Assembly (NCBI RefSeq): GCF_029968035.1
Contig: NZ_JASCIQ010000041.1
Location: 1 to 64,000, forward strand
Reading direction: 5' to 3'
Source of the DNA: Streptomyces cavernicola
GTDB taxonomy: Bacteria > Actinomycetota > Actinomycetes > Streptomycetales > Streptomycetaceae
Length of the DNA stretch: 64,000 bases
Shown here: positions 33,275 through 41,438 of the stretch, piece by piece
Layout: each line of letters opens with the position of its first letter
Numbering within the stretch: position 1 is the first letter of the stretch
Program-made: the position numbers and the translations under genes
Notes under the pieces: model-generated
The model's input: only the letters and a program-made list of their open reading frames with translations
The model's database searches: none
What the model was told of the DNA's origin: nothing

Positions 33275-35341
33275 CTATCGGCGGCTGCGTACCAGCAGAT
33301 ACAGGAAGTACGGGGTGCCGATCGCGGCGGTCATCAGGCCCGCGCCGAGCTGGCCCGGGGCGATGACGGTGCGGCCCACCAGGTCGGCGGTGCAGACGAG
33401 CAGCGCGCCCAGGAGGATCGAGACGGGCACCACGCGCGCGTGCTGTCGGCCGACGAGGGCGCGGGTCGCGTGCGGGGCGACGAGCCCGACGAAGCCGATC
33501 GTGCCGGCGGCGGCGACGGCGGTCGCGCTCAGCAGGACGCCGAGGACGAGGAAGCCCAACCGTCCGCGGCCCAGGTTGAGTCCGAGCAGCCGCGGGGTGT
33601 CCTCGTCGAGGGAGACGAGGTCGAGTTCGGTGCGGCGCAGGGCCGCGACGACGGTGCCGAGGGCGAGGACGACGGCCAGCGGCGTCACGTCGGGCAGCGT
33701 GCGCCCGTAGGTGGAGCCGGAGAGCCAGGTGAGGGCCTTCGTCGCGTTGAACGGGTCGGTGAGGATGATGAGCAGGCTGATCAGCGCGGACGCGCCGGTG
33801 GCCATGCCGAAGCCGACGAGGACGAGCCGGTTCTGCCGGAAGCCGCCGCGCGCGGCGAGGCCGAAGACGAGCAGCGAGCTGACGGCGGCGCCGACGAACG
33901 CGCCGGCGGCGAGGCTCCACGATCCGGCGAGGGGCACGGTCGTGACGAGCAGCACCGCGCCCAGGGCGGCGCCGTTGGTGACGCCCAACACCCCTGGTTC
34001 GGCGAGGGGGTTGCGTGTCACGGCCTGGATGAGGGTGCCGGCGAGGGCGAGGGCCGCGCCGGCGAGCAGGGCGGCGAGGACGCGGGGGACGCGGGTGTCG
34101 AGGACGAAGGTGATGGCCTGACCGGACTGTCCCTGGGCCCAGTTGAGGACGTCGCCGAGGAGCAGTTTGGTGTCGCCGAGGAGGACGGCGGCGATGGTCA
34201 GGCCGACGAGCAGCGCGACGAGCACGGCGGTGGTGACGGCGAAGACGGTCCTGCTCCGGATGCGCAGCCGCTCGGCGGATTCGGCCTCGGCCGAGTCCTT
34301 GACGCGTGCGGCCATGAAGATCAGGAAGGCGGCCCCGACGAGGCTGGTGACGACGCCGGTCGGCACGGCCACCGACAGGTCCTCGGGCACGACGGCGCGC
34401 AGCAGCACGTCGGAGCCGAGGACGAGGATCGCGCCCGCGAGCCCCGCGAGCGGCAGCCGCGCGCGGGAGCGGGTGAACGCGTGGAACCTGCGGGCCAGGG
34501 GCCGTACGAGGGCGGGGGCGCAGAGGCCGACAAAGCCGATGGGCCCTGCGAGGGTGACGGCGGCGGTGGAGATGAGCGCGGCGAGGACGACGGCGGTGAC
34601 GCGGGTGGCGCGCACGGGGACGCCGACTCCGCGCGCGGCGTCGTCGCCGAGGGCGAGGGCGTCCACGCGGCGGGCGAGGAGAAGCAGTCCCACGAGGCCG
34701 ACGGCGGCGACGGGCGCCGTCTGCAGGACGCCGTCGAAGCCGTTCTGGGCGATGCTGCCCTGGTTCCACTTGTAGATGCCCTCGGTCTCCCGGGGGAAGA
34801 GGAGGAGCAACCCCTCGGTGACGGCGGTGAGTCCGAGGGTGAGGGCGCTGCCGGCGAGGACGAGCCGGACGGTGCCCGCGCCGAGCCCGGAGAGGCTGAG
34901 GACGACGGCCGCCGCGGCGAGCCCGCCGACGAAGGCGACGCCGGCGGAGGCGAACAGCGGCAGGGAGAGCCCGGTGACGGCCGCGAGGGCGAGGGCGAAG
35001 TAGGAGCCCGCGTTGACGGCGAGGGTGTCGGGCGAGGCGAGGACGTTGCGGCTGACGGTCTGCAGGGCGGCGCCGGCCATGCCGAGCACGGCGCCGACGA
35101 GGAGTCCCGCGGTCATCCGCGGCAGCCGGGAGGCGACGACGACGGCGGTGTCGCTCTCGTCGGCGCGGCCGGTGAGGGCCTTGAGGATGTCGGGGGCGCC
35201 GACGGCGGCGGTGCCCTGGGTGATGTCCACGACCGCGAGTGCGGCGGCGAGGACGAGGAGTGCGGCCGTCACCGCAGCCGCGCCCGCCCGTGAGGGGGAT
35301 GCGCTCGTCGACGGACGGGTGGTGGTTGCGGTGACGGCCAT
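33275..35341 (-). CDS. Iron-siderophore ABC transporter permease, fused FecCD-FecCD
   Basis: A 688-residue membrane protein made of two FecCD permease domains in tandem (about residues 20-340 and 350-685), like FhuB. Each half shows ten or so helices and the G-L-x-x-P-H-x-x-R type coupling loop (GFVGLCAPALVRPLARRF and GFVGLVAPHATRALVG). A single chain forms the whole channel for ferric siderophore import. It is the third gene of an operon with the ATPase and binding protein, four nt after the binding protein's stop. Which siderophore it carries is not evident. Confidence 0.88.
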   Translation of the reverse strand: MAVTATTTRPSTSASPSRAGAAAVTAALLVLAAALAVVDITQGTAAVGAPDILKALTGRADESDTAVVVASRLPRMTAGLLVGAVLGMAGAALQTVSRNVLASPDTLAVNAGSYFALALAAVTGLSLPLFASAGVAFVGGLAAAAVVLSLSGLGAGTVRLVLAGSALTLGLTAVTEGLLLLFPRETEGIYKWNQGSIAQNGFDGVLQTAPVAAVGLVGLLLLARRVDALALGDDAARGVGVPVRATRVTAVVLAALISTAAVTLAGPIGFVGLCAPALVRPLARRFHAFTRSRARLPLAGLAGAILVLGSDVLLRAVVPEDLSVAVPTGVVTSLVGAAFLIFMAARVKDSAEAESAERLRIRSRTVFAVTTAVLVALLVGLTIAAVLLGDTKLLLGDVLNWAQGQSGQAITFVLDTRVPRVLAALLAGAALALAGTLIQAVTRNPLAEPGVLGVTNGAALGAVLLVTTVPLAGSWSLAAGAFVGAAVSSLLVFGLAARGGFRQNRLVLVGFGMATGASALISLLIILTDPFNATKALTWLSGSTYGRTLPDVTPLAVVLALGTVVAALRRTELDLVSLDEDTPRLLGLNLGRGRLGFLVLGVLLSATAVAAAGTIGFVGLVAPHATRALVGRQHARVVPVSILLGALLVCTADLVGRTVIAPGQLGAGLMTAAIGTPYFLYLLVRSRR

Positions 35342-35345
35342 GGTG

Positions 35346-36326
35346 TTACTTCGTCAGCTCCTCGACGACGGAGTCGACGTACTTGCTCATCGACCCGGTC
35401 GCGCCGAACATCCAGACGCCGTCGGGCAGTCGGTGGACGTTGTCCTTCTTCACGAACGGCAGCGAGTTCCACACCTTGTCCTTCTTGAGGACGCCGGTGA
35501 ACGGGATGCTGGCCTTGTCGCCGTCGTTGCCGATGTACGCGAAGTGCGCGTCGTCGTCGAGCTTGGTGAGGCCCTCGACGTCGGTGGCGCCGAGGCCGTA
35601 CAGCTTGTCGCCCTTGACCTTCCAGGCGTTCTTCAGGCCGAGCTCCTCGTTGACGGCGCCGACGAGGGAGCCGCTGGTGAAGGGCCGGATGGAGACCTGG
35701 TTGGACCGGACGTAGGCGTCGGCGAAGGCGTAGTCGGCGCCGTCGAGGTCGGCGTCGGCGAGCTTCTTCTTGCCCTCGGCGAGCTTCGCCTCGAAGTCCT
35801 TCTGGAGCTTCGCGGACTGCTTCTCGGTGCCGGTGGCCTCGGCGATGAGGTCGAGGTTCTTCGTCATCTGCCCGATGGGGTCGGCCGCGTCGGCGGGCTT
35901 GACCGTGAGGACGGGGGCGATGTCGCGCAACTGCTTCACGGCGGCCTCGGGGAGGTCCGTGGTCGCGACGATGAGGTCGGGCTTGAGGGAGGCGACGGTG
36001 TCGGTGCTGGGCTCGCCGCGGGTGCCGATGTCCTTGGGGCTGTTCTTCAGCGGGACGGCGGTGTTCCAGGTCTTGTAGCCCTTGACGTCGGCGACGCCGG
36101 CCGGGTCGACGCCGAGCGACACGAGGCTCTCGACGACGTTCCACTCGGTGCCGACGACGGTCTTGGCGGGGCCGTCCAGCTTCACCTTCGCGCCGGTGGC
36201 GTCGGTGAGGGTGATGGGCTCGGCGCCCTTCTTCGCGTCGTCGGCGGCGGGCTCGGTGGTGCCGCAGGACGTGAGGGTGAGCAGCGCGGCGGTGGCCGCG
36301 GCGGCGGTCAGGAGGAGGCGTCTCAT
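35346..36326 (-). CDS. Iron-siderophore substrate-binding lipoprotein
   Basis: A 326-residue FecB/FhuD-type binding protein. The leader MRRLLLTAAAATAALLTLTSC contains a lipobox (LTSC) with the lipid-bearing Cys at 21. The two lobes follow, with VVGTEWNVVESLVSLGVDPAGVADV, LKPDLIVATTDLP and a YADAYV/ADAYVRSN-type region. It captures ferric siderophore at the cell surface and hands it to the fused permease. Its ATG overlaps the ATPase stop. Confidence 0.88.
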   Translation of the reverse strand: MRRLLLTAAAATAALLTLTSCGTTEPAADDAKKGAEPITLTDATGAKVKLDGPAKTVVGTEWNVVESLVSLGVDPAGVADVKGYKTWNTAVPLKNSPKDIGTRGEPSTDTVASLKPDLIVATTDLPEAAVKQLRDIAPVLTVKPADAADPIGQMTKNLDLIAEATGTEKQSAKLQKDFEAKLAEGKKKLADADLDGADYAFADAYVRSNQVSIRPFTSGSLVGAVNEELGLKNAWKVKGDKLYGLGATDVEGLTKLDDDAHFAYIGNDGDKASIPFTGVLKKDKVWNSLPFVKKDNVHRLPDGVWMFGATGSMSKYVDSVVEELTK

Positions 36327-37183
36327 GAGGGGACGTGGAGCCTTTCGGTTCGGGTGTGATGCCGGCCGATCGCACGGGTGCGGAGCCGTCCTGTGAGGGG
36401 GTCTGTGTCGACTTCGATACGGATGCCGTACGTGTCGGTGAGGCGCTCGGCGGTGAGGACCTGTTCGGGCATGTCGTCGGCGACGACGCGTCCGTCGCGG
36501 AGCAGGACGATGCGGTCGGCGACGGCCGCGGCCTGGTCGAGGTCGTGCAGGACGACGCCGACGGCGATGCCGTGGTCGTCCGCCAAGTCGCGCATGAGGT
36601 CGAGGAGTTCGACCTGGTAGCGCAGGTCGAGGTAGGTGGTGGGCTCGTCGAGGAGCAGGACGCCGGTCTCCTGGGCGAGGCAGCCGGCGAGCCAGACGCG
36701 CTGCAGCTGCCCGCCGGAGAGGTGTTCGGCGCCCCGGTCGGCGAAGTCGGCGACGCCGGTCAGGTCGAGCGCGCGGTCGACGGCTTCCCGGCCGCCCGGG
36801 TCGGCCTTGCCCCAGCGGCCGCGGTACGGGTAGCGGCCGAACTCGACGACGTCGCGCACCGTCAGGCCGCTCGGCGTGGGGCGGCCCTGGGTCAGCAGGG
36901 CCACGTACCGGGAGAACTCACGCGTCGTCAGGGCGAGGGCGTCGGTGTCGGCGTCGAGGGTCAGGCGGGCGGTGCGTGCCTGCTGCAGGCGGGCCATGGT
37001 GCGCAGCAGCGTCGACTTTCCGCTGCCGTTCGGCCCGACCAGGACGGTCACTTCGCCGGGGCGCAGGGTCACGGACGCGTCGTGCAGCACGTCGACACGG
37101 TCGTACGCCACGGTGACGTCCGTCGCCGTCAGGGCGTGGCCGTGCGCATGCGTGACCTCGGGGGTCTCTTCGCCAACTCTCAC
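36323..37183 (-). CDS. Iron-siderophore ABC transporter ATP-binding protein
   Basis: A 286-residue FecE/FhuC-type ATPase. Walker A is GPNGSGKST, the signature is LSGGQLQRVWLAG, Walker B is VLLLDEPTTYLD and the switch His is in GVVLHDLDQA. The C-terminus binds the permease. The only reasonable start is the GTG at 37183, seven nt from an iron box, with no room for a normal leader. It heads the operon ATPase-binding protein-permease. Confidence 0.87.
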   Translation of the reverse strand: MRVGEETPEVTHAHGHALTATDVTVAYDRVDVLHDASVTLRPGEVTVLVGPNGSGKSTLLRTMARLQQARTARLTLDADTDALALTTREFSRYVALLTQGRPTPSGLTVRDVVEFGRYPYRGRWGKADPGGREAVDRALDLTGVADFADRGAEHLSGGQLQRVWLAGCLAQETGVLLLDEPTTYLDLRYQVELLDLMRDLADDHGIAVGVVLHDLDQAAAVADRIVLLRDGRVVADDMPEQVLTAERLTDTYGIRIEVDTDPLTGRLRTRAIGRHHTRTERLHVPS

Positions 37184-37189
37184 GGCCCG

Positions 37190-37206
37190 AAGGTTAGCCT
37201 AACCTT
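37190..37206. promoter_or_regulatory. IdeR/DmdR1 iron box
   Basis: AAGGTTAGCCTAACCTT is a perfect 17-bp palindrome and matches the core of the DtxR/IdeR/DmdR1 operator TTAGGTTAGGCTAACCTAA. It lies directly before the GTG of the ATPase gene, so Fe2+-bound regulator should silence the importer when iron is plentiful. Confidence 0.9.
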
Positions 37207-37531
37207 ACGGCTCGTTGAAGAGGGGGTCGCCATCTTGCACAAGAGGGATTCCCGCCAAGTTCACTTCGTACGGAACGCTCTGGCCGGATCCATCCAGGCG
37301 CGGGCGACCCGCCTCGCACAGGCGGCTGACCAGGCCCGTTCCGTATGGGTGTAACACTCAGGCGTCCGCCGCCGCTGAACGAAATGCGGCCCGCATTCGC
37401 ATCGGCGCATCGGCCGCGTGCGGCACAGCCGGGGCTTTCTCCTGTGGGGGGTGGCAGCCCCGGCTGTCCGCATGACTCGCCGGATGTCTCGCCGGTTCGG
37501 GGCAGGGGCAAGGGCGGGGGATCCCCCGGCG
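37207..37531. other. Intergenic region, 325 nt
   Basis: Between the iron-transport promoter and the TetR remnant. It holds a stem-loop at 37426-37466 (see separate entry). No frame with a good ribosome site or known domain is present; short plus-strand frames lack plausible starts. Confidence 0.4.
37426..37466 (-). terminator. Stem-loop terminator after TetR remnant
   Basis: CAGCCGGGGCT and AGCCCCGGCTG (11-bp perfect arms) flank a 19-nt loop about 65 nt downstream of the TetR fragment's stop on the minus strand. Confidence 0.6.
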
Positions 37532-37789
37532 TCAGGCGTTCCGCTCCCCGGCCGTACGTCTCGCGCCCCCGGCCATGTAGTTCGTGACCAGTGCGGTGAG
37601 TTCCTCGACCAGCAACTCCCGTGGGATCGCGGGCCGTTCGAGTACCCAGCGGACGCTGAGCGCCTCCATCGCGGCCACGATCACCCACGAGCGGGTCGCC
37701 CCGGTCCGCTCCCCCGGCGCCCGCCCCGCGAGGTAGGCCGCGCCCAGGTCCCGGATGCGGCGGCGGAGGGCGTGCAGATGGTGCTCGCT
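37532..37789 (-). pseudogene. 3' fragment of a TetR-family regulator, truncated by IS
   Basis: About 85 codons resembling the C-terminal domain of a TetR regulator: ALRRRIRDLGAAYLAGRAPGE, WVIVAAMEALSVRWVLERP, IPRELLVEELTALVTNYMAGG. The DNA-binding N-terminus is absent, because the reading frame runs into the right end of the TnpB element at 37790. It cannot bind DNA as it stands. Confidence 0.65.
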
Positions 37790-37950
37790 TTGACTTGCTC
37801 CTCGCCCTGGGGGGCGAGGATTCTGGCCTTCTTGACTGGGTGCTGTGCCGCTACGCGGCACAGTTGCCGGTCTCGAATCCGTGGCTTCCTGCTTCATCGC
37901 GCTGTGCCGGGGTTGCTCCCGGGCTTACCGGCGCTCCGCAGGCCGATGCC
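37790..37950 (-). ncRNA. Predicted omega RNA (reRNA) of TnpB
   Basis: TnpB nucleases use an RNA that spans the 3' end of tnpB and the element's right end and carries a guide copied from the flanking DNA. Here a perfect hairpin CTGTGCCGC-TAC-GCGGCACAG (37843-37863) overlaps the tnpB stop, and the terminal hairpin sits at 37800-37819. The guide would be read from 37789 down to about 37770 (AGCGAGCACCATCTGC). The 5' limit near 37950 is a guess. Confidence 0.5.
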
Positions 37951-39074
37951 GCCAGTCCGGCGGCCTGTTTGACGGTGCGTGCGGCGTTGATGTCGCGGTC
38001 GTGGACGGTGCCGCAGGCGGGACAGGTCCATTCCCGCACATTCAACGGTTTGGGGCCGTCGCGGTGACCGCAGGCCGAGCAGACCTGACTGGTCGGTTCG
38101 AACCGGCCGATAGTAATCAGCGTGCGGCCGTACCGTCCCGCTTTGTACGTCAGCATGCCGACGAACTGTGACCAGCCCGCGTCGTACACGGACTTGGCCA
38201 GCTTCGTGCGCGCCAGTCCCGCCACCGACAGGTCCTCCACGGCGATCGCTTGGTTCTCGCGGATCAGCTTCGTGGACAACTGATGGTGGAACTCACGGCG
38301 CGCGTCAGCGACCTTCGCGTGGGCGCGGGCGACCTTTTCGCGGGCCTTGGCCCGGTTCTTCGATCCCTTCTGTTTGCGAGACAGCTCCCGCTGTACCTTC
38401 TTCAGTTTCTTCTCCGCGCGCCGCAAAAAGCGCGGGGAGTCGATCTTCGTGCCGTCGGACAGGACCGCGAAGTGAGTCAGCCCGAGGTCGATACCGAGAG
38501 TGTTCTCGGTCTGCGGCATCCGTGCCTGGTCGGTGGCCGGGTCGGTGTCGACGACGAACGACGCGAAGAACCGGCCCGCCGCGTCCTTGATCACGGTCAC
38601 GGAGGACGGTGTGGCGGGCAGAGCGCGGGACCACTTCACCTTCACCGCACCGATCTTCGGCAGGTTCAGACGACCTGCGTCGGTGATCTTCCAGCGGGCA
38701 TTCGCAGTGAACCGGATCGACTGCCGATGATCCTTGCGGGACTTGAACCGAGGAGCGCCCAGCTTCGGGCCTTTGCGGGCGCCCTTCAGGCAGGCGAAGA
38801 AGTTGCGGTAGGCGGCCTCCACGTCCCGCAAGGACTGCTGCAAAACCACCGCGGAGACCTCGCCCAGCCAGGACCGCTCCTTCGTCCGCTTCGCCTCGGT
38901 GACCAGCTCCCTAGACAGCTGACCGGCCGTCGGGAACGGCCGCCCGTCCTTGCGGGCGTCCTCACGGGCACGGACCGCGTCGTTGAACACCACACGGGCG
39001 CACCCGAACGCCCTCGCCAACGCGGCCTGTTGGACGGCGTTCGGGTACAACCTGAAGGCGTACCGAAGCTGCAT
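37851..39074 (-). CDS. tnpB: RNA-guided endonuclease TnpB (OrfB)
   Basis: A 407-residue TnpB. The N-terminal wedge domain starts MQLRYAFRLYPNAVQQAALARAFG. The RuvC catalytic residues are Asp in LGIDLGLTHFAVL, Glu in IAVEDLSVAGL and Asp in HDRDINAARTV. A zinc finger CSACGHRDG...CPACG lies between the last two. All three catalytic residues and four Cys are intact, so it may be active. The ATG at 39074 fits the family; the in-frame extension to 39311 is flanking DNA. TnpB cuts DNA at target sites next to a TAM and helps retain the element. Confidence 0.9.
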   Translation of the reverse strand: MQLRYAFRLYPNAVQQAALARAFGCARVVFNDAVRAREDARKDGRPFPTAGQLSRELVTEAKRTKERSWLGEVSAVVLQQSLRDVEAAYRNFFACLKGARKGPKLGAPRFKSRKDHRQSIRFTANARWKITDAGRLNLPKIGAVKVKWSRALPATPSSVTVIKDAAGRFFASFVVDTDPATDQARMPQTENTLGIDLGLTHFAVLSDGTKIDSPRFLRRAEKKLKKVQRELSRKQKGSKNRAKAREKVARAHAKVADARREFHHQLSTKLIRENQAIAVEDLSVAGLARTKLAKSVYDAGWSQFVGMLTYKAGRYGRTLITIGRFEPTSQVCSACGHRDGPKPLNVREWTCPACGTVHDRDINAARTVKQAAGLAASACGAPVSPGATPAQRDEAGSHGFETGNCAA

Positions 39075-39114
39075 GAACCGGACGCTAACACCGCACACCG
39101 ACAGTCCGAGCCGG

Positions 39115-39447
39115 ATCAGCCACATCCAGCTCCGCTGGAACCACACGGCGACGCTCCGCCTCGCCCACACCAGATTCGCCCCACCCCCGGCCGAGCGGGC
39201 CCGGCAGGCGAGCCTGCTCGGCGTCTTCGTGGGCCGGGACGGCATGCGGGACCTGGGGCTTCGGTGGCGGCTGCCCTGGGCGCTGCTCCTGTCCCTCGCG
39301 GGCAACACCATGCGGTACCGGGTGTTCGGGCTCCTGCCGGGAGGACGGCGGCGGATCGAGGCGCGCGGCGCACGGGTGCAGGACCGGCAGCTGGCGTCGA
39401 TGTTCCCCGGCGGGGCTGCCGCGGTGGGAGAGCTGCCGGGGCCGTGA
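39115..39447 (+). pseudogene. 3' fragment of an unrecognised gene, truncated by IS
   Basis: About 110 codons with coding-like third-position GC, including AERARQASLLGVFVGRDGMRDLGLRWRLPW and GNTMRYRVFGLLPGGRRRIEARG, ending at the TGA of 39447. The 5' part is missing at the IS left end. I do not recognise the family with confidence; an oxygenase MpaB/DUF2236-like C-terminus is a weak possibility. Before insertion it was probably divergent from the TetR gene. Confidence 0.5.
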
Positions 39448-39470
39448 ACTCCCTTACCTACCGGGGGAGT

Positions 39471-40118
39471 TCACGCGCGGAGGTAGGCCAGAACAGCAAG
39501 GACGCGGCGGTGGCTCTCGCCGTCGACGTGGAGTTCGAGCTTCTGCAGGATGTTGCCGACGTGCTTGTTCACGGCCGCTTCGGTGACGTACAGCGCGCGG
39601 GCGATGGCGGCGTTGGCGCGGCCCTCGGCCATCAGGGCGAGCACCTCGCGCTCGCGGGGCGTGAGCCGTTGCAGCGGGTCGTGGCGGCGGTTGAGGAGTT
39701 GGCGTACGACCTCGGGGTCCACGACCGTCGCGCCCGCGGCGACCTGGACGACGGCGTCGACGAACTCGGTGACGGCGCTGACACGGTCCTTGAGGAGATA
39801 GCCGACCCCGGCATCCGATCCGAGGTCCAGGAGGTGGGCGGCGTAGGACTGCTCGATGTACTGACTGAGGACGAGGACCGGCAGTTCCGGGTTCTCCCGG
39901 CGCAGGGCGAGGGCGGCGCGCAGGCCGTCGTCGCCGTGGTCCGGGGGCATGCGGACGTCGGTGACGACGATGTCGGGCCGGTGCTCGCGCGCGGCGGCGA
40001 CCAGGGCGTCCGCATCGCCGACCGCGGCCGCGACCTCGTGCCCGAAGCGGGTGAGCACCCCGACCAGGCCGTCCCGCATGAGCGGGGAGTCCTCGGCGAG
40101 TACGACGGTCAGCGGCAC
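39471..40118 (-). CDS. NarL/FixJ-type response regulator
   Basis: A 215-residue two-component regulator. The receiver domain (residues 1-120) has the acidic AEDSP, the phospho-acceptor Asp in VVTDVRMPP, Ser in VLSQY and Lys in LLKDRV. The LuxR-type HTH (about 150-210) reads LTPREREVLALMAEGRANAAIARALYVTEAAVNKHVGNIL. The GTG start at 40118 overlaps the kinase stop, so the pair is coupled. The target genes are unknown; the divergent serine hydrolase is a candidate. Confidence 0.88.
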   Translation of the reverse strand: MPLTVVLAEDSPLMRDGLVGVLTRFGHEVAAAVGDADALVAAAREHRPDIVVTDVRMPPDHGDDGLRAALALRRENPELPVLVLSQYIEQSYAAHLLDLGSDAGVGYLLKDRVSAVTEFVDAVVQVAAGATVVDPEVVRQLLNRRHDPLQRLTPREREVLALMAEGRANAAIARALYVTEAAVNKHVGNILQKLELHVDGESHRRVLAVLAYLRA

Positions 40119-41329
40119 GGCAGCTCCACGTGCAGGAGGGTGGGTCCGCCCGGCGGGCTGGACAGGCGGAGTCGGCCGTCGGCGGCGGCGACCCGGTCGG
40201 CGAGCCCGGTCAGGCCGCCGTCGGGCCCGGGTTCGGCGCCGCCGCGGCCGTCGTCCCGTACGGACAGGGTGAGCAGGTTGGTGTGGAGCCGGGCCCGCAC
40301 CTGGACGTGGCTCGCGCCGCTGTGCTTGGCCGCGTTGGCGAGGGCCTCGGAGATCACGAAGTACGCGGCGCTCTCCAGGGGCGCGGGCGGCCGGCCGGGC
40401 AGCCGGATGTCGACGGTGACGGGCAGGGCGGCGCGGGCGGCGAGGTTCGCCACGGCGGCCGTGAGCCCGTGGTCGGTGAGGTCCTTGGGGTGGACGCCGC
40501 GGCTCAGGTCCCGCAACTCCTCGACGGCCAGGGTGAGTTGCTCCTGTGCGGCGGCGAGCTGCGCGGACAGGGCCGAGTCGGGTGCGGCGTCCAGGCGGGC
40601 GAGGCCGAGCTGCACGTTGAGGGAGACGAGGCGCTGCTGCGCGCCGTCGTGCAGGTCGCGTTCGATGCGGCGGCGCTCCGCGTCGAAGGCGTCGACGAGG
40701 CGGGTCCGGGACGCTTGTACGTCGGTGAGGCGGCGGCCCAGTTCGCTGTCGCGGGGTTCGAGCATGAGCCGGGTGACGGCGGCCCGCGCCCCGGCCCAGG
40801 CGGTGATCGTGTAGGGCGCGGCGGGCAGCAGGCACAGGCCGACGACGAACAGCGGCCAGGCGCCGGGGTCGTCGACGGGCGACAGCATGACGAGGACGGG
40901 GACGGCGAGGGCGAAGGCCAGGACGAGGAAGTCCATCCACCACAGGGCCGTCAACGAGACGGCGGTGAAGCCGAGTTCGCGCCAGGTGGCCTGCTCGTGG
41001 AGGCGGGTGCGGAGCCGGCCGCGCAGTCCCGGCCGGTCCGGCGGCCGGTGCGGGTCGGGCACCGGGTCCCGGTCCACGAGCCGCAGCCGCCACCGCTCGA
41101 ACCGGGTGACGGGGATGCCGGACAGGGCGACGCCCAGCAGCAGCACCGCGCCCACGAGCACGATCAGCGAGGCGAACCCGGCGACGAGCAGGCCCACCAG
41201 GAGGAGGGTGGCGACGGCGCCGAAGGCGGTGCCGGACAGCAGGTAGGCGAGGGACCGCCAGGGCCAGCTCGTGCGGAGCAGCTTCAGCGGGTTCTGGGCC
41301 AGGGCCTGCCAGGCGTTGCGGTGACGCAT
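40109..41329 (-). CDS. DesK/NarX-type sensor histidine kinase
   Basis: A 406-residue membrane kinase. Four to five hydrophobic segments (about 28-75 and 120-180) lie N-terminal. The HisKA_3 domain has the phospho-acceptor His in ERDLHDGAQQRLVSLNVQLGLARL and the HATPase domain has SEALANAAKHSGASHVQV and VRDDGRGGAEPG. There is no large extracellular sensor, so it probably senses the membrane state. The ATG at 41329 is chosen; an in-frame start at 41560 would overlap the divergent gene. It is coupled to the response regulator. Confidence 0.87.
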   Translation of the reverse strand: MRHRNAWQALAQNPLKLLRTSWPWRSLAYLLSGTAFGAVATLLLVGLLVAGFASLIVLVGAVLLLGVALSGIPVTRFERWRLRLVDRDPVPDPHRPPDRPGLRGRLRTRLHEQATWRELGFTAVSLTALWWMDFLVLAFALAVPVLVMLSPVDDPGAWPLFVVGLCLLPAAPYTITAWAGARAAVTRLMLEPRDSELGRRLTDVQASRTRLVDAFDAERRRIERDLHDGAQQRLVSLNVQLGLARLDAAPDSALSAQLAAAQEQLTLAVEELRDLSRGVHPKDLTDHGLTAAVANLAARAALPVTVDIRLPGRPPAPLESAAYFVISEALANAAKHSGASHVQVRARLHTNLLTLSVRDDGRGGAEPGPDGGLTGLADRVAAADGRLRLSSPPGGPTLLHVELPCR

Positions 41330-41438
41330 CCGTCGAAGGTAGCGGCACGGGGATCTTGAAGCAGTAGTGCGGGCACTACCTTCGAACTCCCCTCTGCGCC
41401 AATGCCCTTGGGGTGCGCCGGACGGTGCACTGGTCGGC

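Larger units (their letters stand above)
37790..39114 (-). mobile_element. IS605/IS1341-type insertion sequence with solo tnpB
   Basis: The right end is recognised by the hairpin CCTCGCCC-TGGG-GGGCGAGG at 37800-37819 followed (minus strand) by GAGCAAGTCAA, which matches the usual IS605-family terminus and ends at 37790. The left end lies upstream of tnpB, tentatively beside a TGAT at about 39115 that could be the target/TAM. No TnpA (Y1 transposase) gene is present, so it depends on one in trans. There are no terminal inverted repeats or target duplication, as expected. The left boundary is approximate. Confidence 0.65.

Noticed and set aside
33440..35293. 617-residue plus-strand frame over the permease
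   Set aside because: An extremely Gly/Asp/Glu-rich shadow of a GC-rich membrane protein gene.
37215..37475. 86-residue plus-strand ORF next to the iron box
   Set aside because: It lacks a ribosome site and domain and overlaps a terminator stem.
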